This document shows, in pieces, positions 1 to 9,699 of a stretch of DNA of 64,000 nucleotides. Every line of letters begins with the position of its first letter. Position 1 is the first letter of the stretch. Position numbers and translations under genes: made by a program. The notes under the pieces were generated by a model. The model saw only the letters and a list, made by a program, of their open reading frames with translations, was not told the DNA's origin and did not search any database. The DNA is from Flectonema sp. DT1601 (Eukaryota > Euglenozoa > Diplonemea > Diplonemida > Diplonemidae), in NCBI GenBank assembly GCA_964019425.1, contig OZ025792.1, forward strand, positions 1,054,001 to 1,118,000, read 5' to 3'.

Positions 1-335
1 ACACATGGATGCCATTATCACAGAGTGCAGCTGATGATCAAAAGCACTCGGATTGCGATATGACTACGAGAGATTTTAAGGCTACCATGTTAAGGAAAAC
101 AAGTATCGTAGAATCACAATGATGATAAACTACGAGACCATAACCCGTGAAACTGTGTCGACAATACTCCTCCTCCTTGCAAGATTATTCACGTATAAAG
201 TCGCGCCTAAAAAATACTAACAAAAAAAAGTGCAATTCTTTTGCTATCTTTTACATGCAAGCATCTAAAGTGGATATTGAATAAAGTCTCGTCTACAAGT
301 ATTGACAATGTTGACTCAGTTTTCACTTACTTCAA
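1..335. repeat. Leading part of spacer repeat B, diverged
   Basis: This stretch resembles 34790-34910 and 7160-7260: the same words (a 'gtggatgccattatcac' start, then 'gtgcagctgat') appear in the same order before the B block. It holds no credible coding sequence. It lies 3' of the first array gene, which is on the minus strand. Confidence 0.4.
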
Positions 336-735
336 GAACTACAAAAGTATTGTTTTCCAGAGTTTGCGGGAAAATATTTTTTTCTAAATCGTTTTGTTGG
401 AAATGAGAGACATCAAGTAGTCTGAGCTGACCAACAGATCAGTAGCTAAACTGAATTAACGACACCTTGTAGTGATAGTCAAGAGAGAGAGACAGAGAGA
501 GAGAGACGGAGAGAGAAAGAGAGAGCTTGCTTTATCTACTAGTTAGTTAGTGAGTGAGTACTAGAATTTCTAATCATCAGAAACTACAAAAGTATTGTTT
601 TCCAGCGGAAATTAATTTTTTCTAAATCGTTTTGTTGGGAATGAGAGACATCAAGTAGTCTGAGCTGACCAACAGATCAGTAGCTAAACTGAATTAACGA
701 CACCTTATGAGTAAGATGGAAATCAAATAACTTGC
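336..735. repeat. Spacer repeat B, tandemly doubled, with GA tract
   Basis: Block B is a ~230 bp unit containing 'gagacatcaagtagtctgag' and ending near 'gacaccttatgagtaag'. Here it occurs twice, offset by about 243 bp, with a purine GA tract at 481-525 between the copies. The same doubled arrangement is seen at 43646-44040. Single copies are at 7155-7580, 16625-17030, 24225-24650 and 34785-35060. B lies roughly 1-2.6 kb beyond the 3' end of array genes 1 to 6. No coding potential was seen. Confidence 0.75.
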
Positions 736-1444
736 CGCGTGAAAACTTACCAATGCAATTTCAATTAAAATAAAAATAAATAAAAAGCTGCAACTTGTTC
801 AAGAAACCGAAACTGAACCACCAAAAAATTACAACAGAAGTACTCTTAATAAAAGACAGTACTGAACTACAACGACGATAAATCAAATCACTATGGCGGT
901 GAGCAAACAAAAGAAGAAAAAAAACGAAACCTTAGGGGATAACTTGATAAAAGTAACTTGAAACTGGCTAAAACAAAAATAGGGACACAAATTATCATCC
1001 TGCGCTTCAACTAATTAATTGACAACACAGTTCGGCCAGAGTCATAAAACAATTGAGGAAAGATAAATAGAAATTAATAAAAAAAGAATAAGAGAACACC
1101 GCAAAGTGCCAACCAAATAAAACCCATAACAAAATGAACCTGTACCCTTGATCACTACCATGCGACGTATGAATGTCGAGGAAAGATAAAAAACTGAGAG
1201 CAGATGCAAACAAGAAATACAAAACTGAAGGCCTCGCGCAAGAATAAAAAAAAGAAAAGCATAGGCAACAGCAGCCCCAAGGTTACAACATCGGGTTTTA
1301 CCTTCCCATTTCCTCCAGGGTATTAAAAACGCTCGTGTCAAAGTGAGAAACGGGGCGTGTGACCGTAACAATTCAGCCATAGCTCAAAAAACAACTCGAA
1401 CTTTAGAGACTTGGGGCAGCAAACAAAGAACAGCAGTATGATAA
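736..1444. other. 3' flank of array gene 1 (type 2 flank)
   Basis: This AT-rich, non-coding stretch holds words shared with the flanks of genes 5, 6 and 7, such as 'ctccagggtattaa', 'aattcagccata' and 'cttggggcagcaa'. Genes 2 to 4 have a different, mutually near-identical flank. It presumably contains the 3' UTR and polyadenylation site of gene 1. No AATAAA signal on the minus strand lies close to the stop. Confidence 0.5.
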
Positions 1445-4400
1445 CTAAATTTCAATTATCTTGGAATTTCTCTTCTTATCCAGGAATTCTTGTTTCATTA
1501 AAGAAAGCTCTAAAGAAGCTTCCCCTGTTGGTAAATTCCTCATCGTCAACACTGAACCAGAATTCGATGTCCTTGAAAACGAAGCCAACGGATGCATCGA
1601 TGGCAACGGCGACAACGCATCACTCATCGACAATCCCAAACTCGATCTCATCGGCATTGACTCGCTTACTACAGAAGTCTCATCAAGCTTCTTATTCTTT
1701 TCCCAATGTCTTTGTTGTACTCGAGTTCGAATACCCTTGCACAGAATGTATCCTTCAACAAGAACATCAATTCCTGACTTAACTATTAAAATAATTACCG
1801 AAGCAAATAACAAAGTAGAAGCGACTTCGAAAACGTAGTGTCCGGTGTTCTCTTCGTAGTAACCTGCTGCCATGCAGAAAAGAGCAGCCGCCTGGAGACC
1901 GAGGAGGACGAAGTCGACAGTGCTGTCACGTGCTCGACAGTGCGGCCACAGAATTGCTTCGAGTACAAGGAGAATTAGAAAGAGAAATCCTTCAAAAAGT
2001 TTCTTGTGGCCGCACTGAATTAAAGTTCTGGTACTGAGAGACTCCATAGCACTGATCGCAAGCATCGAAGCAAACTCCACAATACTAAACCAAACTACTT
2101 CTTGACGAAATGATCCAATCACTGTTCTGTAACGATTCACCCAATGAAGCTCAACATGATTGCTGACCCATTCTCCAGGTCCCATCAACAGTCGCTTCAA
2201 TCCATAACGAGCATCGTCAGCGTACACTGCCTGACTAGGAACTCCCTTCCTGCATTCTCTAAAGATAACTATTGGAACAGCAACACAACCACAACACGTT
2301 ACCAATCCTATTATAAAGTGAAATGGCGTATTCGGGTAGCTCACAAGAGACATCCCACCTTGTGTCGTACCTTGGTATAAGAATTGGAAGACGAACAACG
2401 GAGCCGAAGGAAATCTCAGTAATCCCTGAGTGTCCAAACCATTGAACAACTTTGGGGCACAACTCGTACCTCCCCGTTCTGCTATCTTCAATATGAAGAA
2501 ACACAATACCGCAAACCCGAATGATATCATCACATTCCCAGCCACCATTCCAAGCGCATAACTGTCTCCAATTTTCCACTGTGTCGGGTGTAGAGGTCGA
2601 GGGTACTCCCTCGATGAATTATTCTCATTTCCAGCACGACAGCTTCCAGATATCGCAACCAACCGCAAGGCTGGTCCTGCTGATGCACCGGCTCCCAAAG
2701 CAGAAGCCGCCGCAGCCGCAGAACCCACCCCTTCAACGGTTTCCGCTGTCTTCTTGTCGATCACTGGTGGAACTTCTGTTGGAGGTGCGGCAGTCTCAGG
2801 CACGCTAGTGGAAGGAACAGGAGTAGGAAGTAACGGAGAAGGCATCGGTGTCGGAATTAATGTTGGAATTGATGTTGGAGGTAATGTTGGCACAGCGGTT
2901 GGTATTACAGGAACGGAAGTTGGCACTGCAGTTGGTACAGCTGTCGGTACGGTCGTAGGTATGGCTGTCGGAACAGCTGTTGTAACAATCGGTCGGATTG
3001 TTGGAACAGCTGTTGGCACCGCAGTCAGTAGGGTTGTAGGAATTGCGGTAGGCACTGCAGTGGGGACAATCGTTGGTACAGCAGTTGGCATCGCGGTCGG
3101 TATGGCTGAAGGAATTACGGTAGGCACGGCTGTTGGCACCGCAGTAGGTATGGTTGTCGGAACAGCTGTCGGCACTGCACTGGGGACAATCGTTGGTACA
3201 GCAGTTGGCACCGCGGTCGGTATGGTTGTCGGAACAGCTGTCGGCACTGCAGTGGGGACAATCGTTGGTACAGCAGTTGGCACTGCGGTCGGTATGGCTG
3301 TAGGAATCGCGGTGGGGACAGCTGTTGGCACCGCAGTGGGTACTGCCGTTGGCACTGCAGTCGGTATGGCTGTGGGAACAGCTGTTGGCACTGCAGTGGG
3401 TACTGCCGTAGGAACGGCTGTCGGAATAGCGGTGGGGACAGCTGTTGGCACTGCAGTGGGTATTGCCGTTGGAACAGCCGTTGGTACGGCCGTCGGCACT
3501 GCTGTCGGAATGGCTGTTGGAACAGGTGTTATTCTTCCGTAGAGCCTACAGCTACCGCTTGATTTCTTGACGGTGTAAATATAGTCTGAGACTGAAATAA
3601 TTTCATCAGCAGCATTTGCTACGGTTTCGGCAATTCCACCGTCGAATACTGGAAGACTGGGACCGATACCGTAAGCTACTCCTGGAGTGTCTCCATGTTG
3701 ACAGGTTACGTCTAACATATTACCAGGGTTAGCTGTTACGCGGCTAAATAACGAAGTACCCAATCCACCGAAGAAAGTATTGTCTCCTACGGCAAAGACA
3801 TATCCGTTGCAGGCAACAATGCGTTTGAGTCTGTTCACGTCGTTGAAATATGTCGCCGAAGACCCTCTGCTGCTTAGTGAATTGATACCTGGAGTACTGG
3901 TTGAGATTTCACTGAGGAAAAATATCTCCCCAGTGGACTCGTCTACGGTAATCGATCCGATGTCTTGATTTCTTAAGAAGCTTCCTGAACTGTCTACAGT
4001 TCCCATGGCAATGTCTGCCATTTCGAAGTATACTATCCCTTCGTTTTGACATGCGCCATAGATAGTAGTTCCCTTAGCAGCGAGTTCAAGACAACTTCCA
4101 GTGTATGGAAATTCCATCGCATTCGCAGTGTCAATTGCGCCACCACCAAGAATAGGAAATACATGTAGCTTACCAGGTTCAGCAGCAACCAAATAAGGTG
4201 TTCCTCCGATAGTTATTGAAGTAGCAGTAATAATGTTTGAAGTGTAACTCTCTGTTGACATAGCTGAGCACTGAGTAGTTTCAGGATCAAACTGTCTGAT
4301 CCGAATATCAGAAATTGAGTACATCCACTTGTCATAAACAGCCATTGTTCCTAATGTAGGAGTGTATCCAACACCATCAAGCATTGCTGTTTTGTAGCAT

Positions 4401-4507
4401 GTTGCTAATTGCACCACAGTCAGAAGGATGAAAAAAGTCCCCACATGCCTGAAGGTACTTGCCGCCATACTGTGTGGGTGGCTGTGAGTGAAGAACATGT
4501 AAAACAT
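1445..4507 (-). CDS. Array gene 1: signal peptide, ectodomain, VPT-repeat stalk, multi-pass surface protein
   Basis: This single open frame gives about 1020 residues and ends in TAG. The frame opens at a TTG (4516). The first ATG is 4507, with A at -3. A second ATG at 4468 starts [10 protein letters not shown], has A at -3 and G at +4, and gives a textbook signal peptide ending near ATC|YK, so it may be the true start. Domains by rough residue number: signal peptide to 40; beta-rich ectodomain 41-325 with six cysteines, possibly a beta-propeller; Pro/Thr stalk 325-552, likely O-glycosylated; Pro/Ser linker; Ala-rich hydrophobic stretch ~600-620; membrane helices near 652-676, 729-750, 802-822, 840-860, 868-888 and 893-920; Ser-rich tail ending KIIEI. 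I recognise no named family. A plasma-membrane surface protein is inferred from architecture alone. The tail carries the long form with RSSLGLS. Confidence 0.85.
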   Translation of the reverse strand: MFYMFFTHSHPHSMAASTFRHVGTFFILLTVVQLATCYKTAMLDGVGYTPTLGTMAVYDKWMYSISDIRIRQFDPETTQCSAMSTESYTSNIITATSITIGGTPYLVAAEPGKLHVFPILGGGAIDTANAMEFPYTGSCLELAAKGTTIYGACQNEGIVYFEMADIAMGTVDSSGSFLRNQDIGSITVDESTGEIFFLSEISTSTPGINSLSSRGSSATYFNDVNRLKRIVACNGYVFAVGDNTFFGGLGTSLFSRVTANPGNMLDVTCQHGDTPGVAYGIGPSLPVFDGGIAETVANAADEIISVSDYIYTVKKSSGSCRLYGRITPVPTAIPTAVPTAVPTAVPTAIPTAVPTAVPTAIPTAVPTAVPTAVPTAVPTAIPTAVPTAVPTAVPTAVPTAIPTAIPTAVPTAVPTIVPTAVPTAVPTTIPTAVPTAVPTIVPSAVPTAVPTTIPTAVPTAVPTVIPSAIPTAMPTAVPTIVPTAVPTAIPTTLLTAVPTAVPTIRPIVTTAVPTAIPTTVPTAVPTAVPTSVPVIPTAVPTLPPTSIPTLIPTPMPSPLLPTPVPSTSVPETAAPPTEVPPVIDKKTAETVEGVGSAAAAASALGAGASAGPALRLVAISGSCRAGNENNSSREYPRPLHPTQWKIGDSYALGMVAGNVMISFGFAVLCFFILKIAERGGTSCAPKLFNGLDTQGLLRFPSAPLFVFQFLYQGTTQGGMSLVSYPNTPFHFIIGLVTCCGCVAVPIVIFRECRKGVPSQAVYADDARYGLKRLLMGPGEWVSNHVELHWVNRYRTVIGSFRQEVVWFSIVEFASMLAISAMESLSTRTLIQCGHKKLFEGFLFLILLVLEAILWPHCRARDSTVDFVLLGLQAAALFCMAAGYYEENTGHYVFEVASTLLFASVIILIVKSGIDVLVEGYILCKGIRTRVQQRHWEKNKKLDETSVVSESMPMRSSLGLSMSDALSPLPSMHPLASFSRTSNSGSVLTMRNLPTGEASLELSLMKQEFLDKKRNSKIIEI
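2850..3525 (-). repeat. 12-bp coding minisatellite (stalk of gene 1)
   Basis: On the minus strand, successive 12-nt units encode Val-Pro-Thr-Ala or Ile-Pro-Thr-Ala for about 225 residues. Third-position changes and Ala/Thr/Ile/Val swaps distinguish the units. A longer period appears in places, where three to five units recur as a block. The absence of stops in any frame creates a long but spurious antisense frame rich in VGTA. Confidence 0.9.
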
Positions 4508-4512
4508 AATAC

Positions 4513-4554
4513 TCAAATAACTTCGTCAATCAATTCTACTCTGATGAGGGGCAT
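4513..4554 (-). promoter_or_regulatory. Upstream ORF in the leader of array genes
   Basis: A 13-codon reading frame, [13 protein letters not shown], has A at -3 of its ATG. It ends in a TGA five bases before the first ATG of gene 1. The same sequence precedes all seven array genes (for example 13201-13242, 39188-39229, 57540-57581). Because the whole leader is near identical among copies, conservation alone does not show it is translated. If translated, it would probably lower main-frame initiation or depend on reinitiation. Confidence 0.35.
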
Positions 4555-4588
4555 CTTGTCAATTGAAACTTCTGCATAATTGTGATAA

Positions 4589-4640
4589 CTGATGCAAAGA
4601 TGAGAATAAGGGAACAGAAAAGAAACTACAATAACCAAAA
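4589..4640 (-). promoter_or_regulatory. Candidate splice acceptor with pyrimidine tract upstream of gene 1
   Basis: Reading the minus strand, a pyrimidine-rich run (tttcttttctgttcccttattctc, written here only as a description of its start at 4640) leads to CATCAG at 4594-4589. A second AG follows at 4573-4572. The layout fits a cis- or trans-splice acceptor about 80 nt before the start codon. The same acceptor is present before all seven genes, although the sequence upstream of it differs between genes 1-4 and 5-7. Confidence 0.35.
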
Positions 4641-4649
4641 CACACTCAG

Positions 4650-4998
4650 CCTAATATAGGTTAAACGTGTAATCTCAGAGGATTATTTTTGTTAGTTCCG
4701 TGTTGATTATGAAAATCAACGTTATAAAAGGCAAAGACGAGAGAAGATAAGAGAAGAGAGACAAAAAGGATCGAGTGATCGTTTCCTTAGCACTCCATGT
4801 TGATAACAGGACGGGCTCAACGTAAACAGCAGGAAGACAGAAGTGAACATTCACTACATGTGATCACATTCTGAAGATTATAATGCTGAAGAAATAAACC
4901 TCATTAAGACCCAGGTAAGAATCGGTGATTAAGATAATCAAAAGAAAGATTGAAGTGAGGATGACTAACAGGAAGGAACAACAAAAAATTCATCAAAT
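4650..4998. repeat. Spacer block A (upstream region of genes 1-4) with promoter candidate
   Basis: Block A follows genes 1 to 4 on their 5' side: 4650-4998, 13340-13735, 22075-22690 and 28740-29190. An orphan copy lies at 42757-43170, and diverged pieces at 34550-34720 and 50940-51045. It contains an inverted repeat, GTTGATT / AATCAAC (4702-4720), beside a TATA-like TTATAA on the minus strand (4721-4726). The position upstream of the splice acceptor makes it a possible promoter, but no transcription evidence is visible. Confidence 0.5.
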
Positions 4999-5013
4999 TG
5001 AAACAGTTGACCT

Positions 5014-5542
5014 AGTTTAGTTTAGTTAGCAAAATACAAACTGATGACTACGAGGGGTCTGGATAGCCCGCATCAGTAAGGACCCAATCGCGAAGATTGT
5101 AGTTTCATAGTATTGGCTGGAAGTGATCGACTTCCAGCCTCCACCTTGCCCAGAGGCTAACAGGTTGTAAACAACTAAAGAAAATAAAAGAGAAACGATC
5201 TGGGAGTGGGGGGGAAGGTGAAAAAAAATAAAAAATCTTCTTTCTTTCATATACATCTTTCTTTATAATACGACCACATGTGCCATATGCCCACACTCCA
5301 CGAAAGAAAATAGAAAACCCCGGAACAGTACCGAGGATCGTTCACCCCCAGTTGTCCAAAGCATTATAATTGTACTGTGCTTACCGAAAAGCTTTAGGAA
5401 TGTACCACAAAAAAAACTGGGCAGCACATAGCCATATCACTCAGCAAGAAATGAAAACCAAAAGGATCAGGTAAGATGACAGTCAGTTTAAGGTCATAAC
5501 TGCGCCGGACCAACAAGAGTAAAAGCATTATAACATTATAAC
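5014..5542 (-). mobile_element. Repeat E, complete ~529 bp retroposon with 15-bp target duplication
   Basis: The element interrupts block A. Directly before it (4999-5013) and after it (5543-5557) stands the same 15-mer, TGAAACAGTTGACCT. In the three uninterrupted A copies (near 13680, 22425, 29090) this word occurs once and runs straight into 'gtcgtcatcc'. Its left end is a TTAG-type short tandem. If that is a 3' tail, the element reads on the minus strand. It has no coding capacity, so it is SINE-like. No clear Pol III boxes were found. Other copies are full, half-length or interrupted. Confidence 0.75.
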
Positions 5543-5557
5543 TGAAACAGTTGACCT

Positions 5558-5867
5558 GTCGTCATCCTTGGATAAGTAAATAAAAATAAAAATAAAGATA
5601 AAGACAACTCACTCAAGGCAGAGATAAGGAATCGCTAAACGCAGGCAACAAAGTCTTGGAATCAATAAGAATGCAAGATAATATAAAATAAAAGGAAAAA
5701 AAGAAAACAAAAAAAGGTTTGCCACGTGCAGCTGTGACTGCCACAGTTCAACATAGTTCTACCAAGTAAATGATTGAAAATGATCTACAAGTAGATTTCA
5801 TAAAAAAAATAAAATTCGTACACTAGTTACTGAAAGCTTGCATGATTTGTACTAATTATTTGTTTGA
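5558..5867. repeat. Distal part of block A
   Basis: This continues the block A sequence interrupted by repeat E. It matches 22435-22682 closely, including 'caaggcagagataaggaatc', and is partly matched at 29120-29190 and 50950-51045. It has no coding content. Confidence 0.6.
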
Positions 5868-6090
5868 TTCCCTCCGTAAACAAAGCGAATTAAAGAAGCG
5901 ATAAAGTGTATGCGACGTCTGTGAAGGACTACGAGGCATTATTCCATCAAAAGATTAACGAAAGAAAAGAATTCAAATGCGACTCGAAAAAAAAAAAAGA
6001 AAATGATAATAAAACGTTTCGAAGTAAATTCAACGAAGCAGTTATATCAAAAAGGGAAAAAAAGAAATATAAAGAAAAGTATTTGAGTTA
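5868..6090. repeat. Repeat G, with empty insertion site
   Basis: Repeat G carries 'gtatgcgacgtctgtgaagg' and 'attattccatcaaa'. Related copies are at 13857-14157, 30970-31270, 43420-43650, 52230-52480 and 59305-59400. The word GTTATATCAAAAAGG at 6041-6055 is the uninterrupted counterpart of the site occupied by the DNA transposon at 14158-15884. The A/K-rich open frames across it look fortuitous. Confidence 0.65.
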
Positions 6091-6159
6091 AACTCAGTTT
6101 ATCATAAAAAAGTGCACTAAAACAAAATATAAAAAAAAGAAAGTTAAATGCCACAAAAC

Positions 6160-6728
6160 ACTGTGGAATACGATATCAAGTACTTGACCAAAGAAATATT
6201 TGTAGTTGCTAATCAAAGAATAATTACGTTTTGAAAAAAGAAAACAAGGGAAAACTAAACTTTTTGCCTTATTGACCAGAAGACGTTATCGGATCTGGTA
6301 ATTCGGAGACTACGTACTATGCCCCGTAGTCTGTTGCAACTTATTTATTTATTTATTTTATTTATTTACGAAGCCTAGGAAGCCAAAAGCCAGGAAAAGC
6401 TCACAGAGTAACAGTTATATCGCTACAGCAACCGTGAGACTCTCACAGACGATAAAAGACGTAGAATAACCTGGAACAAATGACTACCTAAACCCACCGT
6501 CCACGCGAGCAGACAGTGTTAGAGACGGCTGATAACGCCAATTTTCGTCAAAGAGAGGGAGAACACGACACATTAGATCAGAAAATATGAAATAAAGTAA
6601 TGACATATCCTTAAACAAAGTTAAAAGAAAAAAACAGTTCTTATTATAATGCGACAAGCGGCTTTTGTAATAAAAACAAAAAAAGTATAACGTTTCGAGG
6701 ATATTCTAAAGTTCATTAATGAGGGCGT
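6160..6728. repeat. Repeat H, split by repeat D
   Basis: H includes 'ttgaccagaagacgttatcg', a small inverted repeat (GACTACG / CGTAGTC) around 6307, then 'gacaagcggcttttgtaata'. Other copies: 16020-16187, 23571-23940, 30188-30485 and fragments near 54190 and 59070. Here H is interrupted at about 6342-6600 by repeat D. Compare 23800-23830, where the two H halves are contiguous. Confidence 0.6.
6342..6605 (-). mobile_element. Repeat D, A-tailed retroposon copy
   Basis: On the minus strand this copy ends in an AAAT-rich tail (plus strand TTTA repeats, 6342-6368). The next word, 'aagcctaggaagcc', is also the tail junction of the copy at 53410-53640, where the tail is a pure T run on the plus strand. 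The third copy (22810-23035) has no tail and continues into a longer sequence. An A tail at a fixed junction is the mark of reverse-transcribed insertion. Confidence 0.55.
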
Positions 6729-7072
6729 GGGGGGACTTAGATAAATAAATCAATGTTAACACGTAACAAATTGGACACAATCTGGGAGCGGGGGGAAGGA
6801 AGGTGAAAAAAAAATTATTAAAAATCTTTTTTATTCCATATATAGCATCTTTCTTTATAATACGACTATATGTGCCATATGCCCACATACCACGACGGAA
6901 AATTGAAATTCCCGGAGCAGTTGTCCAAAGCATTGTAGTTGTATGGTGGGCTTACCGAAAACTTTATAAAGGTACCACGAAAACTGGGCAGCACATAGCC
7001 ATATCACTCAGCAAGAAATGAAAACAAAAGGATCAGGCAAGACGATAATTAATTTAAGGTCATGACGGAGTC
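6729..7072. repeat. Module T plus right half of repeat E
   Basis: A 50-bp module T ('acttagataaataaatcaa') is followed by the right half of repeat E from 'tctgggagcggggg'. The same T-E fusion recurs at 16188-16560. A related junction occurs at 23500-24170. T is also found inside the right end of the DNA transposon (15727-15777), at 29432-29465 and at 54418-54450. Confidence 0.6.
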
Positions 7073-7154
7073 GGACGTTTTTTTAATATAGAAAACTGTT
7101 CAAGGGAAAAGGGAAAAAATTACAAAAAAAAAAAAATACTTCTGAGATGTTCGC

Positions 7155-7580
7155 ATTTATTTTATCTGAAACACGTAGAATGGTATCACAAAACACTACA
7201 CAAATAAAAAGTGCAGCTGATGTGACAATAGCACTCGCAGCGTGATACGCGGAGTTGCTACCATGATATGATAGTCAAGAGAGGGAGAGAGAGAGAGAGA
7301 GGGAAAGAGAAAGAGGGAGAGGGAAAGAGAGAGAGAGAGAAAGAGCTTGTTGTATCTACTAGTTAGTTAGTGAGTGAGTACTAGAAATTCTAATCATCAG
7401 AAACTACAAAAGTATTGTTTTCAAGGGGAAATTAATCTTTTCTAAATCGTTTTGTTGGGAATGAGAGACATCAAGTAGTCTGAGCTGACCAACAGATCAG
7501 TAGCTAAACTGAATTAACGACACCTTATGAGTAAGATGGAAATCAAATAACTTGCCGCGTGAAAACTGATCAATGCAATT
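7155..7580. repeat. Repeat B with GA tract (7278-7345)
   Basis: A single B unit, preceded by a 100-bp leader shared with 16625-16740 and 24225-24345. The GA tract is strictly purine for about 68 bp on the plus strand. It lies 2.6 kb beyond the 3' end of gene 2. Confidence 0.7.
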
Positions 7581-7699
7581 TCATTAAAATAAAAGAAAAA
7601 TAAATAAAAAGACATGGAGACAACATGAGTTTGTTTTAAAAAAAAAAGTATCGAACTAACGATGATGAAATAAACACCAAGCCTAACTAAATATATTTG

Positions 7700-8080
7700 G
7701 TGGAGATGAAACAAAATACTTTGTGGAGTATCACGGTAGTGGACTGAAGACTTATCGTGCAGGGTTTCATTACACCCGGCCTTGTGCTAATGAATTAGAA
7801 CATTCGAGGACACATCTCTTTACGGATTTATTCCAGGCAGTAGTTATCAGACTCGTCTGAGTTACAATTCTGAGCTACTATTCTGGGGGGAAAAAAAAAA
7901 AAAAGGGAGAACAAAAAAAAGATTGGAGTAGTTCTAACAAGAGTTAGCCCTTCACCCGATCGATCTAGTTCGATCCCGCTACTGAGCATATTACTAGTGC
8001 GGGCTGGGCCCTCTTCATAGATCCGAAGTCTCAGGGTGTGAAGAAACACTGAAGATCAAACCTAAATGGCGTCCACTGTA
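7700..8080. repeat. Repeat C
   Basis: Repeat C ('agtatcacggtagtggactg' to 'gtgtgaagaaacactgaag') recurs at 17160-17660 and 24790-25075. The 17 kb copy has about 140 extra bases at 17358-17515. It contains GTTCGATCC (7967-7975), a match to a Pol III B box, but no convincing A box or cloverleaf. No coding sequence was found. Confidence 0.6.
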
Positions 8081-8981
8081 GTGGGTGATAGACAGATAGA
8101 ATGAGTTTATCATAATAAAAATTCCACCAAATCAAAATATAAAAAAAAAAAGAAAAGCTGTTCCATAAAAACACTGGAATACGTAGTTTCAGGAGCCTTA
8201 ATCTTATACTACTTGTCCCTCTTTTAGGGACTTCATTCCAGTTTAATGATGGATAGAATTGATAAGGAAGTCCAATACATTACTTACTGAGCATCGGGTT
8301 AACTCCTTAGAGCTACGAGGCAATAGATCCAATCTTATTACAATTGTGCTTCAGCTGACGGGGCATAATGAGCTCGGTATGACATTGTCAGCTTTCCACC
8401 TTATCCGATTGTTGTCAGGAAATGATATGAGGATACAATAAGAAAAAAAAAAATTAAAATTAAAATTGAACAAAACTTGATTAAATATAGTAATACATGA
8501 TAACTATAAAACCTAAAATTTTCAGAACAACAAATTTTATATACTGGGAAAGATCTGCAAGGGTTGAGCAAAAAAACAAAAAAATTCCAGCTGACTCTAT
8601 AGGAACAGAAAAAAAGAGGCAACCAACAAATCAGTAACTAAACCGAATGACCGACACCTTATGAGCAAGATGGAAATCAAATAACAAAATAAAAATAAAT
8701 ATAAAAAGTCACGCAACTTTTTCAAGAACCCGAAGTTGAACCGCCAAAAAAATGCAACACAAATATTCTTAATAAAAGTTAGTTAGTATTAATAATTATC
8801 AGTCAAAAGAGGGAGAGGGCGGGAAGTTAGTTAGTTAGTATCATTAATTTAAGAACAGAAAAGTGAGAATAAGAAAAGTAGAGATTAGTAAAAGAAAAGT
8901 ATTCATTTCTGCAGTTTCCTAACATCAAAGGGTAATAGAATATGTAGTTTCAACAAACAAATAATAATGGTTGGTTTCGGA
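8081..8981. other. Mixed AT-rich spacer
   Basis: Fragments only: 8250-8320 resembles the duplicated segment near 32090 ('aaggaagtccaatacatt'), 8600-8760 resembles the tail of block B, and 8764-8900 holds TTAG tandem runs with a 'tattaataattatcagtc' fragment. No gene was found. Confidence 0.4.
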
Positions 8982-9283
8982 AGTTAGTTAGTTAATTAGT
9001 TAGTTAGCAAAATACAAACTGATGACTACGAGGGGTCTGGGTAGCCCGCATCAGTAAGAACCCAATCGCGAAGATTGTAGTTTCATAGTATTGGCTGGAA
9101 GTGATCGACTTCCAGCCTCCACCTTGCCCAGAGGCTAACAGGTTGTAAACAACTAAAGAAAATATAAGAGAAATGATCTGGGAGTGGGGGGGAAGGTGAA
9201 AAAAAAAAAAAAAAAATCTTCTTTCTTTCTTTCATATACATCTTTCTTTATAACACGACCATATGTGCCATATGCCATATGAA
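8982..9283 (-). mobile_element. Repeat E, partial copy keeping the TTAG end
   Basis: The left end, with 'ttagttaattagttagttag', and the first ~280 bp of E are present. The right half is missing and replaced by a 'ttagtattaataattatcag' fragment. If the TTAG end is the 3' end, this is a 5'-truncated insertion, as is usual for target-primed retroposons. Confidence 0.55.
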
Positions 9284-9463
9284 GTTAGTATTAATAATTA
9301 TCAGTCAATCAAAAAGAAGTCGTAGGAGATTTCGGGCTAAGAGTAAAAACAATCTTTCTTCGGACCATTCCCCTTACCCAGCCCTCTTCAGCGAAGAAAG
9401 CAAGGGGGACACTGATGGTTAGTTATATAATCCAATGTTACTTTATATTATGAGTGCTCTAGA

Positions 9464-9530
9464 GAGGGTAACTCACAGTAACAGAGGACCCAATCCGTAG
9501 CCATATCCGAATATTTCGCATGGATTGTTG
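9464..9530 (+). pseudogene. Family X relic (short)
   Basis: In one frame this reads TQSVAISEYFAWIVEVASTE. It aligns with the end of the longer frame at 48737-49057, which reads TQSVTVSEDSVWIVELASTE. Differences fall mostly at similar residues, so the match is at the protein level. Only this tail survives here. The product is unknown. Confidence 0.4.
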
Positions 9531-9699
9531 AAGTAGCATCGACTGAAAGATTAATGAATACCTATCTCCAGCTAAAAGACAGTACTGAACGACGATGAAA
9601 CAAAAATGCTGGTGAGCAAATAAAAGGAGAACAAAAAACGAAACTGTAGGGAATACCTTGATACTATGATCAAAAACAAAACAACTTGAAACTGGCAAC

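Noticed and set aside
480-527. GA tracts as possible origins or promoters
   Set aside because: Simple purine repeats that vary in length with the B block; no further evidence of function.
2144-2579. 78-134 residue frames on both strands over the membrane regions of all seven genes
   Set aside because: They overlap the conserved minus-strand frame, repeat identically in each copy and have no start or domain support.
2850-3525. Regular repeats considered as a CRISPR array
   Set aside because: Units are contiguous 12-mers within a coding frame, with no spacers.
2754-3542. Long plus-strand frames rich in VGTAVG over each stalk (also 11433-12236, 20126-20968, 26964-27629, 37252-38220, 46227-47576, 55868-56608)
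   Set aside because: They are the antisense of the 12-bp coding minisatellite, which has no stops in several frames. The minus frame has the signal peptide and membrane helices.
5906-6091. Lys-rich 61-residue frame in repeat G
   Set aside because: Composition reflects A-runs, and the frame differs in other G copies.
336-9010. TTAG repeats as telomeric sequence
   Set aside because: Runs are of two to four units, internal, and tied to repeat ends, unlike a telomere.
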